A DNA stretch of 64,000 bases from contig JBANDB010000018.1 in the NCBI GenBank assembly GCA_037576215.1, forward strand, positions 620,001 through 684,000. Reading direction: 5' to 3'. The translations under genes were made by a program, and so were the position numbers. This stretch comes from Armillaria gallica (Eukaryota > Basidiomycota > Agaricomycetes > Agaricales > Physalacriaceae). Under the pieces are notes generated by a model, which saw only the letters and a list, made by a program, of their open reading frames with translations, was not told the origin of the DNA and did not search any database. Below are positions 44,468-55,198 of the stretch, piece after piece; the first letter of the stretch is position 1; every line of letters starts with the position of its first letter.

Positions 44468-46638
44468 TTGAATCTTCTCTGGGCTTTCGGAACAGCAGCT
44501 GTTACATGTGGTGTCATTCTCTACCTTGAACATGTTTTCAGACGCAGGCAACTCTCGAAGCAGACATGTCTCCTGGACATCGACTCCCTGGGCTTCAGAG
44601 TACCTCGCGAGAAGATCAAGGGGACGGCTGTTATCTGTGGTGGAAGGTAATTCTTATTCTGTCTCTGGGGCCGGTAGATCGTTTGATTGGTTTTTTTTAG
44701 CATTGGCGGTCTCATCGCAACTCGAGTGTGCCAAGACCACTTTGACGACGTCCTCATCGTTGAGCCGGAGACGTGGTTGAACTCTCCGGATGCAATGCGG
44801 GTGGATCCGTGGAATCAAGAAAACAAGCGCTCGCGAATAGTGCAGTACAACTCGTTGCACCGTGAGTTTTCTTGTTCAATCTCTTCTCTAAGATTTGATT
44901 AATGCGTGATGTAGTCCTCCTAGCCATCGGATACAAGGCCCTATCCAAGCTCTTTCCCAACATCGAAGAACAAAGCAAAGCTTCTGGTATCAGGTAAGTC
45001 CGGCAGCCGTCGCTGCCTTTTTTCACTATTCATCGCCGGTATCTTCAGGATAGGCCCCAATGACACGCAGTTTCATTTTGGGGGCCACAGTACTCGAATG
45101 CCATACGCAGAATACGGTGGTACACTTCCGAAGTCAATCTACGCTAGTCGTGCATGCACGGAAACATTTCTCCGTCGTCTAGTCCTCGGTGGGGATTACA
45201 AGAATATTCGTCAAATTATCGGGACGGTCACCGGCGTATCACGAAACCCTCATAATCCTGAGTTCATCGACCATGTTACGGTCCGTACTCCTGAAGGCAC
45301 CCAAAACATTGCAGCTTCTCTCGTCGTTGGTATGATTCTATTGTATTCGGATATAATTGCGCATATTAATACATCCTCAGATTGTACAGGGCCTGCAGCT
45401 GCTGGCCTGAAATGGCTCCGACGGGAGGGTTACGGGTTCGCTGATAGATACACCTCGAACCAGCTACCTCTCGACGAATTGAGGATTGCCTACGACCAAA
45501 AGCTTCATTATTCTACACTCCAATTTCACGTCCCACCTGAGCTTGGGAGGAAGCTTCCTGGTCTTCCGTATCCTTACGACAACTGCGGGCCAATCTACTG
45601 CAACTCGCCGTCGGACCCAACCAAAGATAACCGATGCATGTACTCTCAATGTGTGGATGGGGACATCTGTGAGCTGTCATTTCCTTTTGTGTGAATGGGC
45701 GGCTAATGCCTTCTCAGTGCAAGTATGTTTCACCGCTATGGGTGAATGCGAGCTTCCGAAGACACTCGAGGAAGCGAAAGCCGGCGCTCGGTCCCTGGTC
45801 ACCGAGAAACCTGTTCCTGAGACGTTCTTCAAGATGCTCGATATGCTCGACGAAGTGAAAGATACCATGACTTGCAGCCAAGTTCGTTATCGTATGTGCG
45901 CCTACGCTTATCGTGCAAAAACTTCTCTGAAAGCACTATCAGCCGGCTCCAGTTACATCAGGTACGAAAGGGCGGTCAACTTGCCCTCTAATTGGGTGGC
46001 TCTGGGCGACAGCGTCATGAGGGTAACCCCCATCTATGGGTATGGTTGCTCCCGTCAAGCAGACCCAGCACAGAGGAGGCTAACAGCGTACACAGACAAG
46101 GGTGTTCAAAGGCCATTTTCGGTGCTATCTGTCTTGATCAACTACTGAGGAACGCGACAGAGATACCAAAGGGTTTCTCGAAGAAGTACTTCAATATCCA
46201 TGTAGAGAAGATCAGACCAATTTGGTGCGCCTATTTTCATTCTTGACTTCAAGGGGCCCTGTTTTGTATGATTTACTTTCAGGGAGGCTCTCAAAGTTGG
46301 TGGTACGTACCACCTGATTGCATGATTGTCTGATAGCGTGATTGAATTACCGTCTGCGTCTAGATTATTCGTTCCCGGAGACAATCCCGCTTCCCGGGGA
46401 GACACTGTCTAACGGCTCGTGGCTTCGCTGGTACATAAAGAAGTTGATCGTTCTAGCTTTCACCGTAAGTTGATCAAGCCGATTGTAACTACCTATCCAT
46501 CGTTCTCACCTTTGCGATTGATAGGATGACCAGGCCGGTTCAGCGATGTGGCGCTCTAGGTGCCTCCTTGCACCGTCTTCTGAAACTTTCCAGTTGAGAC
46601 TTATACTCAAAGTATGCTGGAGTCTTATCAAGGGCTAG
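44468..46638 (+). CDS. FAD-dependent oxidoreductase (monooxygenase-like)
   Basis: Eleven exons can be joined: 44468-44646, 44701-44861, 44915-44993, 45049-45329, 45381-45668, 45718-45891, 45943-46039, 46096-46224, 46283-46299, 46364-46464 and 46525-46638, about 539 residues in consistent phase. One exon has only 17 bases. An N-terminal hydrophobic helix (LLWAFGTAAVTCGVILYL) precedes a Rossmann start formed across an intron (VICGGSIGGLIATRV) and VLIVEPE. The FAD-binding GD motif near the end reads VALGDSVMRVTPIYGQGCSKA. The 5' end is uncertain: the first codon here is TTG directly after an in-frame TAG, so a short upstream exon ending at an acceptor near 44464 is likely. It may act on a small-molecule substrate at a membrane. 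It lies head to head with MFS gene B. Confidence 0.82.
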
Positions 46639-46911
46639 TCACGAACGTTGTTAGATAGCATGAATAATTAGAGAGGAATTCCTAATGAAACCGAATCGAA
46701 GCGTCTTGAAGGTGAAACAAGTATAGCTTGATGGAGAGTGTGGCGACGCTTCCCGCCAAAGATAAGCCTACAATCCTATTGATAGATTACTATTATTTAC
46801 AATGAGAATACAATTCGAGTAGCGATGTATAGCGAGTCCATGTAGTCATAGCATGTACTTAGTCCGAGTTCCGAGTTATCCATGATGGGAGACGAAATAG
46901 TTCTGAGGAAT

Positions 46912-48577
46912 TTACCGCGTCAACACAAACCCACTCAACCTCCTCGACCTCCTGCTGTCCGCAGCATCGAGCTGCCTCCCAGGCGATCTGGACCCCGACC
47001 TTCCGGGCCCAAACTTCATTTGTCCAAATTCCTCTACTGGTATACCTAAATCCGTGGGACTCATCCCAGTGCCATTCTTCGAATTCATGACCATCGAATG
47101 TCTCATTCCAGCGGTGACATTCTTGACATTCACGGTCGGCATCCGGACGCCTTCAGGCTCGAGGAGCATTTGAAGGGCAAACAGACCTAGGAACGACTCG
47201 TTGCCCGTGTTGCGCGGTATGCTGGCCAAACCAGGTGCGAGGGTCATGATGAGACCGTCGAGAGTCATCGACGAGCCAGGTTGTCGGCCTCCCATGACGC
47301 CACGCTTCCCTGAAGCGAAGAGTGTGCGCTCAAAGGATGCGGTATCGATGATGTGCATATTGTGCGGTAGCTTGATGCCCATCTGTTGAAGGCGTGGGAT
47401 GACATCGGCTGAACCATGGATGACGAGAACGAGATTGTTGGCAGTCGTGTCCGAATTAGGCGACGCGAGGCTAGAGACTACTGCCTCGACGACCTGAGAG
47501 ATGTTGGATTTTGCGATGACCTGTGAATCTCCGAACGCATATGACCATGGGAAGGTTGGGTTGATACGGTTGATAACCTGGTCGGCGTATTCTGCGGTTA
47601 TGTAGTGACCTTTCCTGTTATAGTCTAGATGAGCATAGTCCCATTGAGAAGTTCGGGGGAACCTGAAATTCAATCAAAAGTTAATTCACCAGGCATGGCT
47701 GGGACTGGGAGGTTTTCCGGTGCCGGTGATAATTAAGAGCTTCACTTATCGTTGCGAAACACAGACCGGTCCCAGCCAGGGATAGTGAGCTAAGTTTTGA
47801 TTAAATTCCAGGATCCTTGCTGGATGACAAGACATACCGGTAATTTACGTCCGGAACAGGAGGCCACTGTCCTTGTCTGCGCCGCAATTAGAAGAAAATC
47901 CAATATATGCGATGCGTACGTACGAGTCCAGGACCGAACACCGAACCGCAGCATACCCCCACTCTAGGCAACTCTTCTCGTTCCGCTCACTCCATGCAAA
48001 CGATAGGGTGAGGTAAGTCTTGTCGCGTGCCGTCCAGAGCGGTGCAATGACCGTTGGATCGCCCGCCCGAATTCGTGTCTGCGCACAAGTTAGACAGAAC
48101 AGTGCCAAAGGTTGGTGAGCCATACCCTAATCGCTGCCAATTCTGATGCAGGTAGGGTCGCATGCAGTTTCTTGTACGCAGTCCAGTCGTTGATATGCCT
48201 CATATGTCGCGAAGCGCCAGAGAAGGGCGTGACATGCAGAATATTGGGTGGTATAGGGAGTGTCTCACCAAATCTACCATATCGTCAGCGTCGAACTGCC
48301 CGTTGGACAGCCTCACTGACCTCGTCTTGACCATCTTGAGAAACGCATTCAACGACCCCGGCCTGGTCACTATATGCGCCTGCCCGGTCGTCGCATCGGT
48401 CAAGGTAATCACAGGCCACGAAAAAGAGAGGAAATCGCCAAATGACGAGAAGAGATGGCCCCAGGACCGGTCCCACCAAGGGATGCCATGGATCTGGAAG
48501 TACCCAACGTAGGCTGAGTATATCGACTGCAGCGAGAGCGTCCAGCCGGCGGGCTCGACAAGGGTAAAGTCCGACAT
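46912..48577 (-). CDS. Gfd2/YDR514C-like protein (RNase H-fold domain)
   Basis: Start MSDFTLVEPAGW at 48577, stop at 46912. The nuclease-fold core is spread over several exons: YLTLSFAWSERNEKSCLEWG; then WPPVPDVNYR joined to FPRTSQWDYAHLDYNRKGHY; then NPTFPWSYAFGDSQVI, NNLVLVIHGSADV and HNMHIIDTASFERTLF. This matches the basidiomycete version of the Gfd2/YDR514C C-terminal domain, a ribonuclease H-like fold related to DEDD exonucleases. Yeast Gfd2 is linked to mRNA export, but biochemical activity here is unknown. The acidic residues expected in the first strand are partly replaced (TLSFAWSERNE), so catalysis is uncertain. The splice junction around 48150-48270 could not be resolved cleanly; a small exon or an indel may lie there. 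Confidence 0.75.
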
Positions 48578-49535
48578 GGTGGTGGTCGACGTCTAGGAGG
48601 ACAGACAATTTGGCGATGCTTGGCAAACTTACCTCGCATCCACCGTGATTCCGGTCTTCGTCTTCTACGGCTCATCATGATCCACGTCGAATGATTCTAC
48701 CTCCAGGCGCTCAGTCCCAGCTACATATATGGCATAGTCTCGCCTGCTTGTCGCCGTCAATTTGACTTATCAATTTTCTGGTTCTCGATGGTCTTCAGCG
48801 TCGCCCGAAATCTAACTGCAGGCTAGCCACGATTTGGCGGAATGTCCATGGCTGTAACCGCGCACTGCGAGCATATGGAGGCAGCATCGTAGTCGAACCA
48901 CTGGGTTTCCCATGCATATACCCATATAGCTCCTCCAGCCACGGACTTTACGGCGAAGCGTGCCCGTGAAACTGCAACAACCCCTGTTCAGGTCGTCGAT
49001 TTGAACTTTTTCAGTCAGCCAATGCCTGTAGCTCGCACGCTGAACCCCGCTTTTTATACGCTGTCTTATTTCTGAAAAGGTTGTCATTTTCTTGTTATCG
49101 GTGACTCTCTATAAGTATCCGGTTGTAGTCATGCCAGAGCTTCGAACTAACAATAACCATTACAGTCGATAAAAAAGGGCCGGACACATGGAAGATCAAT
49201 CACTCGGATCACTCGCTCTTCTCTCGCACTGCCACGTCGACCATCCTGCTGGATATGTCTTTTTCTGATATCACACACAGTGCAATCTGGTTGTCGTTAC
49301 TCCCCGAACCCAGTCGTTATTTTCTCCATCGTCGTTCTTTTCTGCTTCTGGGACGCTTTGGTCGTCCTTCCTCTTCCCCGCTTCGACGGACGCTGGTATG
49401 TCAGTTTCACCTTCATCATAGATGCACCCTCAATTAGTCCATCGATGCCTAAGCAGGCACGCGAAGATTACGTTCATGGGCGCTTGGCTTCTCGAGTCCG
49501 TCTGTTCTGTACCATCCCAAGACTAGGTCTTTCGG
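48578..49535. other. No gene seen
   Basis: About 950 bases separating two divergent genes. It should hold both promoters. A minus-strand frame at 48812-49087 has no motif. Confidence 0.4.
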
Positions 49536-50473
49536 ATGCTTGTTCTTTTCCTCCTCTGTATCCTATGTACGACCCAGGCTGTGTCGTTTCATAATGTTTC
49601 GATACCGAACAACGCTTCGGAGATTGTGTATACTCCTTTCTTCTGTGATTCTACTGAGGGTGGGGATTGCAGGGGTGGATGGTACGTTCTTCATTTCTGA
49701 CTCCGCACATGAATCTGGCCAATCGAGTTCAACTAAAGGCAACCTACTAACGTCGATGGTACCACCGTCATATCAACCGATGGTCTTGATGAGGGGGGAA
49801 CTGCGATAATACCTCAGATGTTCCTGCAGATCCATGGCGAGTCTACGCTTTGCTTACCCTTCATTACCGTTCCTAGCCTAACGTACCCGATTGCAGCCGC
49901 GGCACTGTTCATCACAACATCTTCTCAGTCCGACGCAACGATCAACATCACCGTTTCCGCTGGTAACACTTCAATAGATCAGCAATTTCAGCCTCCTCTG
50001 TCCACTATCACTGTCGTCAACCTCATTGAAAACGAGGTCACGACTTTCAGTATCACGTTTATTAACGGGACCCGGCTGGATGTCGGGACACTGATAGCGC
50101 AGGTCTCGGATGATTCTTCGTGGGTCTGCGAACAATGCTGTCCTTTCTTTCATTAATCAAGGATGTTGACAGGGAAACTGTTACACCAACACAGACATTA
50201 CCTCCTGCAATAGTTATACCTTCGTCTACGACTATACTGGCAACTCCTACTGGCGTTGGACCAACTGGGGGTTCAGTAAACAGGAGCAAGCGACTAGCGC
50301 TTGCTCTAGGGTTGACGCTGGGGCTTGGGCTCGGGCTTACATTAGTGTCCATTGCGGCGTACCTTGTCTGGGAAAGATCAAGGACGATGGACGGAGACTC
50401 GAAAAAGACCAAAACTCGGTCTATATTCCAGTTACTACGGACTCACAGACAGGGGGACAGTTCGTGGTTTTGA
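49536..50473 (+). CDS. Secreted, single-pass membrane protein (mushroom-type), function unknown
   Basis: Four exons, 49536-49681, 49739-49836, 49897-50119 and 50173-50473, give 255 residues. The N-terminus is a signal peptide (MLVLFLLCILCTTQA). The outer part has several N-glycosylation sites (NVS, NAS, NIT, NTS, NGT) in a beta-rich layout typical of this mushroom family. A Thr/Pro-rich stalk follows, then one membrane helix (LALALGLTLGLGLGLTLVSI) and a basic cytosolic tail. The second intron appears to start with GC instead of GT (G|GCGAGT to TTGCAG, 60 bases). Being a multiple of three and stop-free, it could also be read through. The protein probably sits in the plasma membrane or cell wall interface. 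Confidence 0.75.
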
Positions 50474-50628
50474 CATTCCTCCTGTGCTAGCTTTCCTCAC
50501 TGTATAGTAGTGTTGTACGAATTTTGCTGTATACATCTGCTTGATTCGGTCGTTTGCGGTTATGACATCATCGTCAACTGCGCGTTTTTTCCAATCCCCA
50601 CCATCTGCAATCCTGACAATTTGCTCCA

Positions 50629-51244
50629 ATGACATTAGAAGGGCCTGTGTATCTCTCAGAAGACGAGCCTCAAATACGGAAGGCCCTTCTCATGGATTCT
50701 CCCCGGTGGCCACTGCTTACTTGTTTTGACCGCCTTGCTCGAGATTATTTTATGAACATGTATTACGAAACGGTCAATGAAGACGGGGAAACCGATATCG
50801 TCCATGACCAGACATTCCAAGTAGTCAGATTAAAAGCCTTCTTTGCCGCTGTGACGGGATTCATTACGGTTTGTGCTCACATTCCACATTTTTTTCTTGT
50901 ATTTATCCTTATCTTAAGGGGGACTTGGATCTTTCAGGCCGTCACCGGTCTGTAAGTATAAAGCGAGAATTTTCATAGACATGGTAACTGACGAAAAGAA
51001 ATTACAGCGATTTGAATTCCTGGAAGTCCGCCTCGTAGACTTTATAACCGAGTTGGTGTCGCTCTACCTTCTCGCTGAGGAAGATGGCGAGTCGCGAAGC
51101 GCCCACCCTGGGAGTTTCTGGCGTACATTCGTCGAGTATAAATTCAAAGACGACACGAAATGGAAAAAATTCAAACTCAAATGGTTGATACCGGATTGTT
51201 TCTCGTTTGGCTACGTTTTGACTGAATTCGGTGGGTCTGCTTAA
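50629..51244 (+). CDS. Unknown protein of 169 residues, first member of a tandem pair
   Basis: Three exons, 50629-50868, 50919-50951 and 51008-51244, in consistent phase; the middle exon has just 33 bases and codes for GDLDLSGRHRS. I do not recognise the family. Its paralogue at 52977-53572 has the same exon layout and the same middle exon. Shared features are QIRK(A/S)L near the start, W-P-x-L-T-x-F-D, an acidic E-x-G-(E/D)-T-D-I patch, the near-identical (D/N)LDLSGRHRSV and a KWLIP segment near the end. It has neither a signal peptide nor a membrane helix. It lies 105 bases upstream of an F-box gene on the same strand, and this order is repeated in the next unit. Confidence 0.68.
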
Positions 51245-51348
51245 GTTCGCTTTTGGGCATAAGACACTAATACAAGATTCAAGTCGCTGGGGCAGGGATC
51301 CTATTCACCAACAAAATTCCATCCGCACCATTTCAGAAGTTGTGTTTG

Positions 51349-52838
51349 ATGGATCTCCCGGAGGAATTGCTGGATCTCATTTTTCGTGAATGCGACGTTC
51401 AAGATGCACGCGCGCTTTCCGCGACTTGTCAGCACTTAAAAAGGATAGCTATCCCCTACATCTACGTGGTATGTCTGCGACCACCAATTCAGCTACAGCA
51501 TTGCTTATTGTGCTACAACTCCAGTCTCGCCTTTTGGGGCTTTTAGGACCTGCGCAAAACCACGCAGACGTGGAAGAAGAAGCCGAAAAGGAGTTGTTCA
51601 AGAAGTCCCAGTCCGAGTTCATGGACAAGTTGGATTTTCTCTTTACGCTCCCTGATCTCGTCACCAGGCTTCAGAAGGTCCGCTTCTTCGACTACTGGAT
51701 GGGATATCAATACAGAGACGCCCTCGCTGTACCCCGTGCATCGTCCCTCGTCGTGGATGTCCTAAAAGGCTGTCAAAGTCTAACCACCATCACCTACGAT
51801 GGCTTCAGCGTTGACAACCATTTTGTGACGGCCATGTCCTTGCTGCCCAATCTCCATACACTGTGCCTTCTCCGCAGTACTTTCGTATATCCCCCAGATA
51901 CATACGACTTTTCCGATCCGGAATGCTTACCGCAGCTGGCGCATGTTCACGACCTTTCCCTTCTCCTAGAGTATTTTGGATTCGAAGATAGGGCCGTTTG
52001 GAAGTTCGTCTATTTCTGCCCCAATGTGGTCGACCTATCTATTATGACATGTCCTGGACAAGGCGGCGCTTTTCCGTGGATGCCGATAATTACAGGAGGC
52101 CCTCAACTCCCGTCCCTTCGTAATCTATGCATTGATGGACTATTTCCCACCTGCCTAGACCCTCTCATAGAGTGGTTCATTGCACTCCATTCTTTACATC
52201 ACTCCCCTCCGTTATCGCGCCTCAAATTCGGATTTGCCATTCCGCTGTATGATATTGATATCGACGACTTGCTGGTTGCGCTTCACGGCTTCCCCATTCA
52301 CGACTTGGTCATAGACGGGTTAGCAGAAGGCAAGCCAGCTCTAATAGAAAACATAAGCCAGCGACTTCCAGACATTAATTCCTTGACTCTCTTTCGTCGG
52401 CAAAGCTCTCGCCAACGAATATCGGTTCCATGTCGCTGGCCTCAGCCACCGTGGATGTACGCCTCCCGCTTTTCCGGTTTCTCCAACTTACGGTCGTTTG
52501 CGTGGAATTTTCACTTCGCTTGCGAAGAGACAGCCCCACGAGATATGGTTATTCTAGAGGGGAGCGCGGCTGATTTTGAACCCTACGTGCTTCCGCCCGG
52601 CGACAGATTGTGGGATCAATGGGATGACTGGTCATCCGTAGACGCTAGCAATAACATGGCACGTGTGTTTGCCGTCTATAATCCACTTCTGGAGGATGCT
52701 TTTATCTACCTGCGAAGAGGGGCAGTGAAATGGCACATTGGGCCAGACGGTTCAGTGGGACCTGTGGAATTCAAGCTGGATTCATGGAATCCAACGTGGG
52801 AAGAACAATTGGATCGCTCGATTATTGTTGAGCGTTGA
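51349..52838 (+). CDS. F-box protein with leucine-rich-like repeats
   Basis: Two exons, 51349-51468 and 51525-52838, give 477 residues. The F-box is at the very start: MDLPEELLDLIFRECDVQDARALSATCQHLKRI. An acidic linker and a long irregular repeat region follow, with motifs such as LPNLHTLCLLRSTF, LPSLRNLCIDGLFP and FSNLRSFAWNF, suggesting a solenoid. The protein would serve as the substrate receptor in an SCF ubiquitin ligase. The first in-frame ATG is used, although the paralogue starts 13 codons earlier (MAEPKFQELCF) and the homologous upstream codons here (QKLC) have lost an ATG. It belongs to the tandem two-gene unit with the gene at 50629. Confidence 0.83.
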
Positions 52839-52976
52839 ATACTGTCTTTTTGCTGCACTTTAGCCTGATGTAATATTAAATATATTGTCAAATTATTATT
52901 TTATGCATATTACATCAAAATTGGCACGTGCGCGTACCTTCACCTTGTACAGCGACCACCACGATAGTCAGCCTCC

Positions 52977-53572
52977 ATGCATTTGGTGGAGAATGAATCC
53001 CAAATACGCAAATCTCTCACTACCTATCGACTGTCCTGGCCGCAGCTGACGCGTTTTGACGTGCTTGCCGCGTACACGGTATACGTATACTCTGATCAAT
53101 CAACGGTCCCTCCAAAAGTCTATGAATGCATCAACGAAGAAGGCGACACCGATATTATCCAAGACCCTTGCTTTCATGCGGTGAGATTCTACGGGTTTAT
53201 GTTTTCGTGGGTGGGATTCGTGAAGGTACGAGTTTCTCCGACTGTAGCATCAACGGAAGCCTCAGCATCTTTGTATACAGGGAAATCTTGACCTTTCTGG
53301 GCGCCACCGCTCTGTGAGTGCTATTTTTCTATTCTGAAATGTCCAATGACACCGTCCGGGAGAGATACGCCTTTTTCGACCCTCTCGTGCAAGACTTTGC
53401 TTTCGATCTTTCAACAATCCAAGCATTAACTGTTCAAATCATCGATAACGAATCAGGGATGACGAAACTATCTCTCCCGGATGACTCTGTCTGGGAAAGA
53501 TTCAGGGCGAAATGGCTGATACCGGAAAGGCTCGACTTTTCTGCCGTTTTTGGTCTTGCGCAGCCATGTTAG
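52977..53572 (+). CDS. Unknown protein of 163 residues, second member of a tandem pair
   Basis: Three exons, 52977-53225, 53281-53313 and 53363-53572, in consistent phase. Clearly paralogous to 50629-51244: QIRKSL, LSWPQLTRFD, EEGDTDIIQD, a 33-base middle exon coding GNLDLSGRHRS, and ERFRAKWLIPE near the end. The N-terminal half is far better conserved than the C-terminal half. No known motif, signal or membrane helix. It is still open although its F-box partner downstream is destroyed, which suggests it does not depend on that F-box protein, or that decay is very recent. Confidence 0.65.
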
Positions 53573-53640
53573 TACTCCACACCCCTTCCCAACTCGCATT
53601 GATCCATTTTTTAATTCTATTTTTGACGATAATGGAGCTA

Positions 53641-55015
53641 TGGCAGAACCCAAATTCCAGGAACTCTGCTTTCTCGATCTTCCCAGCGAGCTGCTTGGTC
53701 TTTGCTTTCATGAATGTGATGTTTCCGATGCTCGTGCCCTCTCTGCGACTTGCAAACGTCTGAAAGCTGTTTTGCTCCCATACATATACATTGTAGGTCT
53801 ATGCTTTGTGCTGATATCGTTGTCATTGAAATCAAACCAGGCTCGTTTACTCGACATGTTACCGTCAAACTTACGGCTGTTTGCATACAGGTTGACAGTA
53901 GCGTGCGCTCTACGGGAGAGAAGAGAGTGATTTGGACTTCGTCATAAACCATGGTGGCTTGATGACGCGTTTGTGGGTGGTTTTATGGCTGTTCCGGCGG
54001 TCTCGGAAGCCATTTCGTGCGCTGGAAGTCCCCAAAACGCGGTTTATGACGAAGTCCGAGCTTCCTTTCATCATCCGCGAAAACGCCCCTGACTGTCAAG
54101 CTGTATGCAAACAGCTGTAACTTCCCTACAGCGGGACGTTCTCAAGACATGCTCGACAGAGTCAAAAGACTCATCATCGTTTCATCAGGCTCTTGGACGA
54201 TGCGCTGCTACACTGGAGTTTCTCAGCCGCGCTGACATCACAGACTGACTTCGAAGAGTCCGCCTCCTCGATTATTGGTTCCAGGATGAACGTTGAACAT
54301 GAATACACACCAACATTCGATGCTCTGCAATGTTCTGCAACATTGTCCAAACCTGATGACCCTCAAAAACCGTGGATTTAGTATTGACGAACGATTTGTG
54401 GGCGCGATAGCAACTCTATCTGACCTTCACACGATCTTCCTTCACGGCTGCACATTTTTTTATCCTATGGACTTGCACCTCCCCTCCTACCCTTACTCAC
54501 TTCCTCAGCTACGGAGCGTCCGCCATCTTACGTTTCTTATCGATTATCATTTTATCTTCCGACCTCGTATCTTGCAGTTCATTTACTTTTGCCCAAACTT
54601 AGTAGAGCTTATTATTCTTCAGGAGCGAGGAGGAGGAGCAGTATATGTACCATCTAGATTCTCCGACTTCGCCAACCTCTGCCATCTTCAGTATTTGTGC
54701 GTTGATAGCTTGCATTCTGAAGCCTTAGACCAGTTTAAGGAGTGGCTGATAGGACTTGGGTCCTCTACAACGTCACATCCGCTATCTCATGTCAAGGTCG
54801 GATTGGCGTATGCTTAATCCGATATAGATGTCCTTCAGCTGGTGGATGTACTGGACCAATACTCTATCCGATCATTATACCTCGACGGATTGCTGGAAGG
54901 GCGCCCAGAGCTCATTAGTGGCATAGCAGAAAGGCTCCCAGGCCTCGAGACTTTGACGCTGCTACACCGGGCCGGACGTCGCGAAGGCTGGTTATGCTCT
55001 TGGCCGGAGCCAGTA
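53641..55015 (+). pseudogene. F-box protein pseudogene, N-terminal and middle part
   Basis: Paralogue of 51349-52838. Exon 1 is intact (MAEPKFQELCFLDLPSELLGLCFHECD, then DARALSATCKRLKAVLLPYIYI), and the intron is conserved. A 250-bp foldback element is inserted right after the start of exon 2 (ARLLDM). Homology resumes at VRLLDYWF with two stop codons and frameshifts, then runs openly from HCPNLMTLKNRGFSIDERF to HVKVGLAYA, where a TAA follows, and on to GLETLTLLHRAGRREG. After WPEP (about 55015) similarity ceases. The missing C-terminal part lies 3.6 kb away at 58613-59012. Confidence 0.85.
53871..54120. mobile_element. 250-bp foldback element (MITE-like) inside the F-box pseudogene
   Basis: Ends in inverted repeats: TTACGGCTGTTTGCATACAGGTTGACAGT on the left, and its near-perfect inverse ACTGTCAAGCTGTATGCAAACAGCTGTAA on the right. 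A perfect 17-base inverted pair (GGACTTCGTCATAAACC) lies further in, at 53934-53950 and 54041-54057. No coding capacity. Absent from the intact paralogue at the same place, so it is an insertion. I could not identify a certain target-site duplication. Confidence 0.82.
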
Positions 55016-55198
55016 TTCTTAGATCCTACTCGTGCCTCGTATACCCTCAGAACGTCAAAATATGTAGTTAATATGATATATCTGAACTGTACAATCGTCT
55101 CGGTCAATGGGACCTAGGATGGTGGGAAAACGTTGTTAGCGGTGCACTTCTGTATGCCAACCACCATATACTAAAAAAGAATCGTCATCATTCTCCCT

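Noticed and set aside
45893..46095. Frame change near the end of the FAD oxidoreductase suggesting a pseudogene
   Set aside because: An intron 46040-46095 restores IYGQGCSKA, and all eleven exons keep phase.
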